Origin: Runella zeae DSM 19591
Lineage (GTDB): Bacteria; Bacteroidota; Bacteroidia; Cytophagales; Spirosomataceae
Assembly (NCBI RefSeq): GCF_000423565.1
Contig: NZ_KE384044.1
Coordinates: 83,524 to 147,523, forward strand
Direction of reading: 5' to 3'
DNA length: 64,000 nucleotides
Position 1 is the first letter of the stretch; every line of letters begins with the position of its first letter. A model generated the notes under the pieces. The model worked only from the letters and a program-made list of their open reading frames with translations. It did not search any database and was not told the DNA's origin. Both the position numbers and the translations under genes were made by a program. Of the stretch, positions 24,427-33,100 are shown one piece after another.

Positions 24427-27306
24427 TCAATTTTTCTTGTATTTGTCGAGTAAAGTCTTGAATTCGGGTAATGCGCGAAGCGGGTCTAAGGCGGCATTAC
24501 GGTCTATACTTTCAAAATTGTTGTAGCCTTTTTGAAAAGCTTTTTCTAACCACTGAAGCGCCTCAGGAAGAAGGTTTTGTTTGGCTTTGATACCAGCCAT
24601 ATAATAGTAGGCGCGTGTGTAATTAGGGTTGAGTTCAATTACTTTTTGATAGGCAGCCTCCGCCTCCGTCCAACGCGTAAGGCCTTCCAAAAGGTTACCG
24701 TAGTTGTTGTACAAATTGGCGTCATTTGGAATTATTTCCAAGGCTCTTTTGTAGGCAGATTCGGCTTCGGTCAGTCTATTTTGGCGGGCTAATAAGTTGC
24801 CATAGTTGCTATACACTAGTCCATTAGAAGTACTCAGTTCAAGCGATTGTTTATACGCTTTTTCGGCTTCTTCAAACCGCCCCAGCACGGCCAACAAAAT
24901 CCCGTAACTATTGTACACAAAGGGATCTTTAGGATTGAGTTCAATGGCGCGTTTGTAAGCAATTTCGGCCTCATCACGACGATTGCGGGCGGCCAGCAGC
25001 ATTCCATAGCTTTTATAAACTTCGGCATCGTCGGTTTTGAGTAAAATAGCTTTTTGATAAGCCGCTTCTGCCTCTACAAAACGATTCTGATTTTTGAGCA
25101 ATATCGCATAGCTTTTCTGAACATTGGCATCATTAGGGTTGATTTCGAGGGACTTACGATAAGCCGTTTCTGCTTCTTTTTGTCGGCTTTGACGATACAG
25201 CAAATTGCCATAATTTCCATAAACAAGCGCATTGTTAGGTGCTAGTTCAATGTATTTTTTATAGGCATTTTCGGCTTCTTGCAAGCGATTTTGGGCCGCC
25301 AACAATACCCCATAACTATTATAAACGACGGCATTGTTGGGATTCAGTTCAATGGATTTTTTATAGGCATTTTCTGCTTCGGCTTGCCGATTTTGGGTAG
25401 TAAGCAATACACCATAATTAAAATAGACTTGGGCATCTTTGGGATTGAGTTCAATGGCTTTTTGAAACATGATTTCAGCTTCGGCAAATCTGTTTTGTAC
25501 AGTCAGCACAATCCCATAATTATTGTGTACCTGAGCGTCGTTGGGTTGAAGGATAAGTGCCTTTTTGTAGGCTGTTTCGGCTTCATTATAGCGTTGTTGG
25601 GCATTGAGCAAAATCCCGTAATTATTGTACACTTCAGGGTCATCGGCTTTGAGTTGAATAGCCTTGAGATAGGCTTTTTCGCTTTCACTAACGCGGTTGA
25701 GTCGCGCTAGTAGGTTTCCATAATTTTTATAGGCAAAGGCATCATCAGGTTTGAGTTCAATGGCTTTTTTGTAGGCGGCTTCTGCTTCCACAAACTGGTC
25801 TTCATGGCTCAGTACCATACCATAATTAAGGTGTAAAAAACTCCATTGGGGCGCATACTTTAGCCCTGTTTCAAAAGCTACCTTGGCTTCTTTGTATGCC
25901 TGTTTGAGATACAGAAGACGCCCTAAATCATTGTAAGCCGGCGAAAACGAACTATCTGCCAATACCGCTTGCTGATAATAGTGAAGCGCTTCGGGGGGAT
26001 TGGTGATCTCAGCCATAACACCTTTATAATAAAAGGCCTGAGCGCTTAAATTAGGATATAAGAAATGAGACTTACCTAAAATTTGAGAGGCTTTTTCGAG
26101 ATAACGGATATTTTTGGGATAGGCTTGCGTCAAATCTTTGTTTTCTAAATATCCCCCAAAAAACTGAGAAGAAGCCTCTAAGAGAGCGGCGACAAACTCG
26201 CGTTTGATAAAAGGATGTAACTTCTCAATCGAAGGCGCGGCTGTGAGCCTGTCAAAAAGCTCTTCGGCCGAGTTGGTGGTATCAATGAGGGCTTTGTGGG
26301 TAAGAGCTTGCTGAAAATCAAGGTACCATTTTTGTAAAGTACTATCAGCCACTTCGATGATATTCTCAGCAAAGCCCCGTCCTTGCACAGCCGCAAAAAG
26401 CGGAAGAGGCTTATTATCTTTGACCGCAAGCAGCGTCAGGGTGTCAATTTGGGCCAAGGCTACCGATTTATCAGCGGCCATGAGGATGGGATTTTGGCGA
26501 CTAGGCGCGGCTTCGGAGGTGACACGATCTTCCAGATAGCGTTCCAATTCCCGAAGCGTCACCTTCTTGTCATTGTCGGCATCGGCCATGCCCTGTAACC
26601 CCCGAATGAGATGATAACTAAACAATCCACGTCCTCCCCCCCATTGAGTGCCTTCGAGCGATACTTCGTTGGCTTGGCAAGCCATAAATTTCACTTCATT
26701 GGCTACTTGTTTGGTGAGTTGTTGGCCCGTGAGTTGTACACCCCCTATTTCGCTACCTGCCAATTTTCCCGCTCGGCAAGCATCCAAAAACATCACTACT
26801 TGCGCTTGATTTTTGGTGGAAAGGGTCGCAATATAATCTTGTAAAAACAATACGGCAAAGGCTGTAGAGTTGTAATTGCTACTGAAAGAGTCGTAGGTGA
26901 GTAAAAACCCGCGCTGGGCAATGGTCTTGGATTCTTGGTCTCCGTGTCCAGAAAAATAAATAAAAACGCGGTCGTTGGGTTTTACAAAGTCCAGCAGATT
27001 GCCGAGCGCACGGTCTAATTGGCCGAAAGTAGCTTTTTCATTCAACAAAAGCTGGATGTTGGATTGAGGCACCGCTCCGCCAGCCGGAGAGAGTAAATAG
27101 TTGTAAAAAGCCAATGCATCATCGTCGGCAAAACGTAGCGAATCGATGTGCTGGTATTTGGAAACCCCCACAATCAAAGCCCATGTTTGACCCGTATTTT
27201 GGGGAGCCACATTACCTACTTTAGGCCCTCGTGCTTCTTGGGTATAGGCTTTATGATAATGCGCTACGAATACGAAAAAAATTAAAGAAAAAAGAAAGTA
27301 TTTCAT
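24427..27306 (-). CDS. Secreted caspase-family peptidase with C-terminal TPR array
   Basis: 959 residues. A signal peptide covers about 1-22. The caspase-like (peptidase C14) domain spans about 40-270: 'WALIVGVSKY', catalytic His121 in YFSGHGD and catalytic Cys177 in FLDACRAGK. A helical linker follows, then from about residue 430 around fourteen 34-residue TPRs of the form 'AEAAYKKAIELKPDDA..YNNYGNLL'. These are unusually alike, which suggests recent internal duplication. The end ('DPLRALPEFKTLL') is common in TPR proteins. Bacterial caspase homologues cleave after basic or acidic residues and often sit in regulated cell-death or defence loci; the target here is unknown. First gene of a coupled operon with CHASE2 and FecR/TPR genes. 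Confidence 0.9.
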   Translation of the reverse strand: MKYFLFSLIFFVFVAHYHKAYTQEARGPKVGNVAPQNTGQTWALIVGVSKYQHIDSLRFADDDALAFYNYLLSPAGGAVPQSNIQLLLNEKATFGQLDRALGNLLDFVKPNDRVFIYFSGHGDQESKTIAQRGFLLTYDSFSSNYNSTAFAVLFLQDYIATLSTKNQAQVVMFLDACRAGKLAGSEIGGVQLTGQQLTKQVANEVKFMACQANEVSLEGTQWGGGRGLFSYHLIRGLQGMADADNDKKVTLRELERYLEDRVTSEAAPSRQNPILMAADKSVALAQIDTLTLLAVKDNKPLPLFAAVQGRGFAENIIEVADSTLQKWYLDFQQALTHKALIDTTNSAEELFDRLTAAPSIEKLHPFIKREFVAALLEASSQFFGGYLENKDLTQAYPKNIRYLEKASQILGKSHFLYPNLSAQAFYYKGVMAEITNPPEALHYYQQAVLADSSFSPAYNDLGRLLYLKQAYKEAKVAFETGLKYAPQWSFLHLNYGMVLSHEDQFVEAEAAYKKAIELKPDDAFAYKNYGNLLARLNRVSESEKAYLKAIQLKADDPEVYNNYGILLNAQQRYNEAETAYKKALILQPNDAQVHNNYGIVLTVQNRFAEAEIMFQKAIELNPKDAQVYFNYGVLLTTQNRQAEAENAYKKSIELNPNNAVVYNSYGVLLAAQNRLQEAENAYKKYIELAPNNALVYGNYGNLLYRQSRQKEAETAYRKSLEINPNDANVQKSYAILLKNQNRFVEAEAAYQKAILLKTDDAEVYKSYGMLLAARNRRDEAEIAYKRAIELNPKDPFVYNSYGILLAVLGRFEEAEKAYKQSLELSTSNGLVYSNYGNLLARQNRLTEAESAYKRALEIIPNDANLYNNYGNLLEGLTRWTEAEAAYQKVIELNPNYTRAYYYMAGIKAKQNLLPEALQWLEKAFQKGYNNFESIDRNAALDPLRALPEFKTLLDKYKKN

Positions 27307-27353
27307 AACGAACTTGGGTCGTACGGGTCTTTAAAAAGCTTTTTTATCAATGT

Positions 27354-27660
27354 GTAGCCCCTACGGGGCAATTTTGTGTTTAGGCGATTACCATTTTTTT
27401 GCTACCGATATAAAGCCCCTACAGGGCAATTTTGTGTTTAGGCAATCACCATTTTTTTGCTACCGATAGAAAGCTCCTACGGAGCAATTTTGTGTTTAGA
27501 CAATTATCATTTTTTTTCCTACCGATAGAAAGCTCCTACGGAGCAATTTTGTGTTTAGGCAATTACCATTTTTTTGCTACCGATATAAAGCCCCTACGGA
27601 GCAATTTTGTGTTTAGGCGATTATCGTTTTTTTCCTACCGATATAAAGCCCCTATGGGAT
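27354..27660 (+). repeat. 58-bp tandem repeat array with a hairpin in each unit
   Basis: Five full units with period 58-59 bp plus a partial flank. The anchor CAATTTTGTGTTTAG begins at 27369, 27427, 27485, 27544 and 27602. Each unit contains a small hairpin. The arms are GCCCC/GGGGC at 27357-27369 and GCTCC/GGAGC at the third and fourth; the second and fifth have one mismatch and the last is degenerate. A T-run (CCATTTTTTT) and CTACCGATA complete the unit. It fills the 381-bp gap between two caspase-family genes. There are no variable spacers, so it is not a CRISPR. Confidence 0.9.
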
Positions 27661-27687
27661 ATTTCTAAATTAGTTCATTACTTGTTT

Positions 27688-29688
27688 TTATTTAGTAATG
27701 GATGAATTAAAAGGAGTAATGGTATAAATGTATTCGAAAGTAGAACCGATATTGTTACTAACGCCACGGGTATGATAATTTTTCATAATAAACACCAACG
27801 GATTTTCTTGACCTCTTGTGCTGGAAGTCAATGTTCCCTGAGTTTCAATAGCGGGCAAGAGATTGATAGGCTGAGGTGTGGCAAAAACTTTCATCATCTC
27901 GGTTCCATAAGGTGGCCAAAAACCATAAATGGGGCGATTTTTAAGAAATACAGTTTCTCCAGCCGCAATTTTATACGAATTGGGATCATTGTGATCTTCT
28001 AGCCCAGGCGCTACCGGCACAATCCGATGATCAGGCTGAATCGCTACGATGTTGTAGTACGCGCTACGCTTGCCCTTATTGACAAGTTTGATAACTACAT
28101 TGTCTTTTTCCGAAAACCTTCTAGTGAGCGTATCAACGGGCGTATCAAAAATTTCCACGACGGCATTGTTTTGGTCGATTTTAGCTCTTACTAGCGACAT
28201 TTCTACCACAATTTCGTCAGTAGCCAATTTTACCGCCTTCATAAACTTTACTTGGGCCGCCGAAAGCAGCGTTTTTTTGAGCAAGTCCAATCCTTCTTTT
28301 ACCTCCAAGTTGACAGGCTTGCTACTTAAATAGGGCATCTCTCCCACAAAAGCCCCTACATTAGAAGTATTTGCGGTATTTTTAAGTAAAATGTCGGGGG
28401 CTTCTGATGAAGCTACTACACTTAAAAAGTTCCAGCGAGACAACGAATCAGAGAGTACTTTCGTGGACTCCGATGATAGCCCTTTAAAGTCGAAGGCTAC
28501 TTTTAGGAGAGATTCAGAAAACGATTGTTGAGTCCGAAAAGCCCAATATTGCGGAGCCTTAAAATCGGCAGAAATGGGATTTTTGAGAGATAACGAAGCT
28601 GTAAAATAATCAATAGCGGTGACTTCGCCTTCAAAAACAGGGCGCTCCTCTTTAATTGAAGCCGTACCTGCGGGATAAAGCGCAAATACATCTCCTTTAC
28701 TGATTCCTGCTACCAAACCTGCACTGAGCTGAAGCGTGCTGTTATTTAAAACTTTTTTGATTTCTACGTATGGTTCTTGTTTGACGAGTTGCCCGCTGAA
28801 AAAAAGATAGTCTGCATCACCTTCCAAAATGGGACTTTGGCGGGGGGCAATCACCGCCATTTCTGCGCGAATACGTGCAAAAACTTGGCGATAAGTATCA
28901 TTGGGACGAAGCTGAGAGAGGGTATTACTGATACTAAACGACAAAGAGCCCACAGGTTTGCCATTGGCAGTCGTTTCAAAATTGTTTTCGTTAGAACTTG
29001 CCCCCGCAAATACCACAAACTTTGCCAATTCTTCATCTCCTGCTCCTCGTGAAGCTACGGGGTTATCTACCAAACTCTGAGAAGGATTGGCAGGCGGAAT
29101 CGTAGGCGAATAATTAGACTTAACCAACGGAGGAAATCCACCACGAGCAGTGCCATTGCCGCGTGTACCAGCTCCCGAGTGACACGAATCCAAAAACAAC
29201 AGTAAGTGACCTTTGGGGCCTAATTTGTGGCGTAACAAGGCGATTTGTTTGCCCAATACATCATCACGAATATAATGATTGGTGTTCAATTCTTCGGGTT
29301 TGTAAGCCGCGCCAAGTGGCACAAGTGCTTCGTCTAATTGGTCGGGTTCATCGCCGTTGTCGTCTTGTAGTTGTACGCCATGTCCAGAATAGTGAAGAAC
29401 CGCAATGTCGCCGTTTTGCACACTTTCAATCAATTTTTGGAAGGCAGTCAAGATTCCTGTTGCATCCACATCCTGCACCACAGTAATATGCTGACTCATA
29501 AAACCTTGCTGCTGAAGGACTGTTTGAATTAGTGGAACGTCGTTGAGAGAAGCCAATTTGGGCCAGCCTGTAGTGGCAGGGTCATAATTACCTATAGCAA
29601 TGATGAGTGCGTGCTTGGTAGGCTGCGCAGAAACCGTCACAATGTGAAAAAACAACGCCCATAAAAATGTACACCTAAGCACCAACAT
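27688..29688 (-). CDS. Secreted metacaspase-like caspase-family peptidase
   Basis: 666 residues from the ATG at 29688; a TTG at 29742 gives an unlikely 18-residue hydrophilic extension before the signal peptide (ends VSAQ, about residue 22). The peptidase C14 domain (about 25-305) has catalytic His103 in YSGHGVQ and catalytic Cys169 in FLDSCHSG, the sequence typical of type I metacaspases. Downstream are a beta-rich middle part and a C-terminal segment ('VNKGKRSAYYNIVAIQPDH', 'IAAGETVFL') resembling DUF4384, which often follows bacterial caspase domains. It lies upstream of the caspase-TPR/CHASE2/FecR operon on the same strand, separated by a tandem repeat array. Confidence 0.87.
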   Translation of the reverse strand: MLVLRCTFLWALFFHIVTVSAQPTKHALIIAIGNYDPATTGWPKLASLNDVPLIQTVLQQQGFMSQHITVVQDVDATGILTAFQKLIESVQNGDIAVLHYSGHGVQLQDDNGDEPDQLDEALVPLGAAYKPEELNTNHYIRDDVLGKQIALLRHKLGPKGHLLLFLDSCHSGAGTRGNGTARGGFPPLVKSNYSPTIPPANPSQSLVDNPVASRGAGDEELAKFVVFAGASSNENNFETTANGKPVGSLSFSISNTLSQLRPNDTYRQVFARIRAEMAVIAPRQSPILEGDADYLFFSGQLVKQEPYVEIKKVLNNSTLQLSAGLVAGISKGDVFALYPAGTASIKEERPVFEGEVTAIDYFTASLSLKNPISADFKAPQYWAFRTQQSFSESLLKVAFDFKGLSSESTKVLSDSLSRWNFLSVVASSEAPDILLKNTANTSNVGAFVGEMPYLSSKPVNLEVKEGLDLLKKTLLSAAQVKFMKAVKLATDEIVVEMSLVRAKIDQNNAVVEIFDTPVDTLTRRFSEKDNVVIKLVNKGKRSAYYNIVAIQPDHRIVPVAPGLEDHNDPNSYKIAAGETVFLKNRPIYGFWPPYGTEMMKVFATPQPINLLPAIETQGTLTSSTRGQENPLVFIMKNYHTRGVSNNIGSTFEYIYTITPFNSSITK

Positions 29689-29833
29689 GAGCTGGAAAGA
29701 TTTGTTTTTGTAACGTGAGTAATCAATGCCGAATTTATACAATTCTCATTAGCTTTCAAATAACTGCCAAAATCTTCCTGAGGAAAGCCTAAGAGGATCT
29801 ACCCTGCAACATTTTTTTTAGAAAAAAAATGCA

Positions 29834-29864
29834 TTGATTACCACAGAAGGAGATATTATTTTTG
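29834..29864 (+). promoter_or_regulatory. Promoter of the GNAT acetyltransferase gene
   Basis: TTG (29834-29836), a 20-nt spacer and TATTTTTG (29857-29864) fit the TTG / TAnnTTTG pattern. The ATG is 47 bp downstream. A GGGAGG at 29896-29901 resembles a ribosome-binding site, unusual in this window. Confidence 0.5.
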
Positions 29865-29910
29865 TGGCATCAAATTTCTGAAATAAATCCTCTTTGGGAG
29901 GAATCACACA

Positions 29911-30465
29911 ATGGCTCTTTTATTTACTACCGCAACTACCGATGCCGAATTGCATCAAATCCTAGCACTTCAGCAACAAAATCTCTATAAAAATACGCCC
30001 CAAGAATACCAAAAAGACCAAGGTTTTACGACGGTAGAGCATACTTTTGAAGTCTTAAAAAAAATGAATGATGCCTTGCCACAAGTCATCGCCAAAGACG
30101 GAGACGAAGTAGTAGGCTATGCTTTGGTGATGCCACGCACTTTTGGCGCACTTGTACCAGAGCTTACACCTATGTTTGATATTGTGGGAGAATTGTTATG
30201 GAAAAGCATCCCGATTCATCAACAACGGTTTTATGTAATGGGGCAAATTTGCGTGGCTCAATCGCACCGAGGGCAAGGCATTTTTGACGGATTGTATGCG
30301 CAGCATCGTCAGCAATTTTCGGCTGATTTTGATTTGTGTGTTACCGAAATTGCGGTAAGAAATACCCGCTCAGCGCGGGCACATGAGCGGGTAGGTTTCC
30401 AGCAAATTCATACTTATCAAGACCACACCGACCTCTGGAATGTAGTGGTATGGGATTGGCGTTAG
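29911..30465 (+). CDS. GNAT family N-acetyltransferase
   Basis: 184 residues. The acetyl-CoA binding loop is visible as 'VAQSHRGQGIFDGLYAQH' (RGQG), preceded by the beta-strand 'RFYVMGQICV' and followed by 'EIAVRNTRSARAHERVGFQQIHTY', the Asn-x(n)-R..Y..GF signature of the GNAT C-terminal half. It transfers acetyl groups from acetyl-CoA to an unknown amine. Cytoplasmic. Overlaps the stop of the convergent isomerase-like gene by 4 bp. Confidence 0.85.
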   Translation: MALLFTTATTDAELHQILALQQQNLYKNTPQEYQKDQGFTTVEHTFEVLKKMNDALPQVIAKDGDEVVGYALVMPRTFGALVPELTPMFDIVGELLWKSIPIHQQRFYVMGQICVAQSHRGQGIFDGLYAQHRQQFSADFDLCVTEIAVRNTRSARAHERVGFQQIHTYQDHTDLWNVVVWDWR

Positions 30466-31382
30466 GCTTTCATTGCCTCCTGAAGCATGGCTATGCTTTT
30501 CCGCACGCCCGATTCGGGGGCTTCTTTGCCTTCAAATTCTAGGGCGATATAGCCTTTATAATTGGCTTGGCGTAAGATATTGATGATACGTTTGTAGTCC
30601 AAATCCAACGTGTACCATTCGCCACCGCCGTAGTAGGTTTTGGCTTGTACAAAATTGGCGACAGGGGCTACTTTTTCGAGTTTGGTGTAAGGGTCTTCCA
30701 AAAAATTGCCAGTATCGAGTAGCACGCCCAACCAAGGTGAATCGATGGCTTTGCGAATCCGTAAAAGCCCTTCGGGTGTAGAAGTGAGGCCCCAGTGATT
30801 TTCGAGGGCAAGCATGACCCCACATTCGGCGGCTTTAGGAAGGCACTTTTCGATACTATCAATGCACCATTTGAAACCGTCGTCTTCGGTATAGCCGGGC
30901 AAAATCGGTTCTATGCCGCGTTTGGCCATGAGTTCGTCAAAAGATTTGATGGTATTCCAGCGACCCGAATTGAGTCGAATGCTTGGGATGCCAAGTTTAT
31001 AGGCAAGTTCGATGCAGTGTAGAGTATGGTCGATGTTTTTTTGTCGCTCGGCCGCATCGGGCGATACAAAACTTTGGTGAATCGATAGGCATATCAAATC
31101 CACCCCATTCACAAAAGCATGACGTTTGAGTTTTTGTAAATAAGCATTGTCTTCATTATCCATTTGGCGATGCAAGATGTCTACTCCCTCAATCCCAAGG
31201 CGCGCCGCTTCATCAATTACATTTTCGATAGGTACTTTGGGCGTTTTGAAATGCCAATACGAATACGTAGACAATCCGAGTTTAAAAGGTGAAGCTACAG
31301 GCGGCGTAGCAATCAACGAAGAAGGTGCCAAAGTGGCTGCGCCTAATGCGGTAGTTTGTTGGAAAAAGTCGCGACGGTTCAT
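30462..31382 (-). CDS. Sugar phosphate isomerase/epimerase family TIM-barrel protein, exported by Tat
   Basis: 306 residues. The N-terminus MNRRDFFQQTTALGAA is a twin-arginine signal. The body is a xylose-isomerase-like TIM barrel: 'EGVDILHRQMDNED', 'LALENHWGLTSTPEGL', 'GVLLDTGNFLEDPY', and the C-terminal 'GYIALEFEGKEAP'. Glu, His and Asp residues at these strand ends form the usual metal site of the family. Reactions in the family include ketose epimerisation and isomerisation or AP endonuclease activity; export points to a periplasmic sugar substrate. No sugar gene cluster surrounds it. Confidence 0.85.
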   Translation of the reverse strand: MNRRDFFQQTTALGAATLAPSSLIATPPVASPFKLGLSTYSYWHFKTPKVPIENVIDEAARLGIEGVDILHRQMDNEDNAYLQKLKRHAFVNGVDLICLSIHQSFVSPDAAERQKNIDHTLHCIELAYKLGIPSIRLNSGRWNTIKSFDELMAKRGIEPILPGYTEDDGFKWCIDSIEKCLPKAAECGVMLALENHWGLTSTPEGLLRIRKAIDSPWLGVLLDTGNFLEDPYTKLEKVAPVANFVQAKTYYGGGEWYTLDLDYKRIINILRQANYKGYIALEFEGKEAPESGVRKSIAMLQEAMKA

Positions 31383-31457
31383 AGAGATAAGATTAATGAA
31401 GTATGATATCTCTCTAAGTCTTTCGTCTAAAATGACTACTGTTTTCTACCGTTTTTT

Positions 31458-31655
31458 TTATTTATTCTTTGTGAATAATAATTGAGAAGGATTTACTTCC
31501 AACAATCGAGCGATTTGAATCAATCTTCCTACTGATAGTTGTGTTTTTCCTGATTCTATTTTACTGTAGGCTTTTTGACAAACCCCCAAACAATAAGCCA
31601 TATATTCCTGACTTAGCTTCCTAACTTTTACTGAATCTTCAAATATACCTTTATG
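31458..31655 (-). pseudogene. Truncated XRE-type helix-turn-helix regulator
   Basis: A minus-strand frame ending at the TAA at 31458 reads through a helix-turn-helix core: 'LSQEYMAYCLGVCQKAYSK', then 'IESGKTQLSVGRLIQIARLL' and 'EVNPSQLL'. No plausible ATG precedes the first helix, which seems to have lost about five residues ('VKVRKLSQEY' against the usual 'KIRELRE..YSQEY'), and an in-frame stop occurs just upstream. It is likely a decayed DNA-binding gene. The remaining part of the 544-bp interval 31383-31926 holds an inverted repeat and the dxr promoter. Confidence 0.5.
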
Positions 31656-31753
31656 AAAATAGTTGTCTTACACTTATGTATTGATACAAAAAAATAGCAA
31701 CACGAGTACGCATTTCAAAACTTGTATCGAGTCAAAATTATCCGTAAAACACC

Positions 31754-31797
31754 CTAAGTAACGCAGGCAGAGTTCAAACTCTATCTGTGTTACTTAG
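31754..31797. repeat. 44-nt near-perfect palindrome
   Basis: Starts CTAAGTAACGCAGG and ends CTGTGTTACTTAG. The 21 paired positions include one mismatch and two G-T pairs, with a 2-base apex. No T-run follows on either strand. It lies between the decayed regulator gene and dxr, on neither gene's coding sequence. Possibilities are a remnant of a mobile miniature element or an RNA structure. Confidence 0.6.
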
Positions 31798-31896
31798 CAG
31801 CTTGCTAACTCGCTGAAAATCAATATATGTCTCAGCATAAACCTCCCCGATAAATCATTAACCCTTCAATAAAAATCTAAAAGCGAGAAGAATGTG

Positions 31897-31904
31897 TAAT
31901 TTTG
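31897..31904 (+). promoter_or_regulatory. Candidate -7 promoter element of dxr
   Basis: TAATTTTG matches TAnnTTTG, 22 bp upstream of the dxr ATG. No clear TTG is found at the expected -33 distance. Confidence 0.35.
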
Positions 31905-31926
31905 CTTTTGATTAGCCGCTCATTGC

Positions 31927-33096
31927 ATGAAGTTTCCTCAAAAACATTTAGCCATTCTTGGCTCGACAGGCTCGATTGGAACCCAAGCCCTCGACGTAGT
32001 CGCTGCCAACCCCGATTCTTTTGCGGTAGAAATACTCACCGCCCAAAACAACGCCGATCTGCTCATCCAACAGGCCGCGCAGTTTCGCCCCCATGTAGTC
32101 GTGATTGCCAACGAAAGTCTGTATGATAAAGTGTTTGATGCCCTCGACCCGCTTGGTATCCAAGTCTATGCAGGAGATAAGGCCATTGCTGATGTAGTGC
32201 AGATGGATAGTATCGACACCGTTTTGACTTCTATGGTGGGGTATTCGGGTCTGATTCCGACCGTCAAGGCCATCGAAGCTGGCAAGCAGATTGCCCTTGC
32301 CAACAAAGAAACACTCGTGGTAGCGGGCGAATTGGTGACGGCCTTGGCTCACCAAAAAGGCGTAAGTATTTATCCCGTTGACTCGGAGCATTCGGCTATT
32401 TTTCAGTGTATTGTGGGAGAATTTCACAATCCGATTGAGAAAATCCTCTTGACAGCTTCCGGGGGACCTTTCCGTGGAAAAACCCGCGATGAGCTTCTGC
32501 ACGTCACCAAAGCCCAAGCCCTCAAGCATCCCAACTGGAGCATGGGTGCAAAAATCACCATCGATTCGGCTTCCCTTATGAACAAAGGGCTGGAAGTAAT
32601 CGAAGCCAAATGGCTTTTTGGACTCAAGGCCGAGCAGATTGAGGTAGTGGTACATCCTCAAAGCATTATTCATTCGATGGTGCAGTTTGAAGACGGAAGC
32701 ATCAAAGCGCAAATGGGCCTGCCCGATATGCGATTGCCGATTCAGTTTGCCCTGACTTACCCGCATCGCCTCAAAGCCGACTTCCCAAGGTTCGATTTTA
32801 TGCAATATCCTTCGTTGACTTTTGAGCAACCTGATTTAAAAACTTTTCGTAACTTGCAATTTGCCTTTGATGCGCTCGAGTGCGGCGGCAACATGGCCTG
32901 TATCGTCAACGCCGCCAACGAAATCGCCGTGGCCGCTTTTTTACGCGACGAAGTAGGCTTCCTCGAAATGTCGGACCTTATCGAAACTTGTATGCAAAAG
33001 GTAACGTTTATTGAGAAGCCAACCCTCGACGATTACATTGAAACCGACGCCGAGACACGCAAAGTAGCCGAAGAATGGGTCAACGTACATTCCTAA
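31927..33096 (+). CDS. dxr: 1-deoxy-D-xylulose 5-phosphate reductoisomerase
   Basis: 389 residues. The NADPH-binding N-terminus reads 'LGSTGSIGTQALDVV'. The metal and substrate site shows 'VDSEHSAIFQ', 'TASGGPFRG' and 'SASLMNKGLEVIEAKWLF', followed by 'EVVVHPQSIIHSMVQFEDGS' and the C-terminal domain 'ALECGGNMACIVNAANEIAV'. All known catalytic segments are intact. It converts DXP to 2-C-methyl-D-erythritol 4-phosphate, the committed step of the MEP isoprenoid pathway. Cytoplasmic. It is followed at 4 bp by a Uma2 nuclease gene. Confidence 0.97.
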   Translation: MKFPQKHLAILGSTGSIGTQALDVVAANPDSFAVEILTAQNNADLLIQQAAQFRPHVVVIANESLYDKVFDALDPLGIQVYAGDKAIADVVQMDSIDTVLTSMVGYSGLIPTVKAIEAGKQIALANKETLVVAGELVTALAHQKGVSIYPVDSEHSAIFQCIVGEFHNPIEKILLTASGGPFRGKTRDELLHVTKAQALKHPNWSMGAKITIDSASLMNKGLEVIEAKWLFGLKAEQIEVVVHPQSIIHSMVQFEDGSIKAQMGLPDMRLPIQFALTYPHRLKADFPRFDFMQYPSLTFEQPDLKTFRNLQFAFDALECGGNMACIVNAANEIAVAAFLRDEVGFLEMSDLIETCMQKVTFIEKPTLDDYIETDAETRKVAEEWVNVHS

Positions 33097-33100
33097 TACA

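Noticed and set aside
27354-27660. CRISPR array
   Set aside because: The whole 58-bp unit is repeated; there are no unique spacers and no cas genes.
31948-32829. Long minus-strand frame opposite dxr
   Set aside because: It is the mirror of a conserved gene with no known domain; typical antisense frame.
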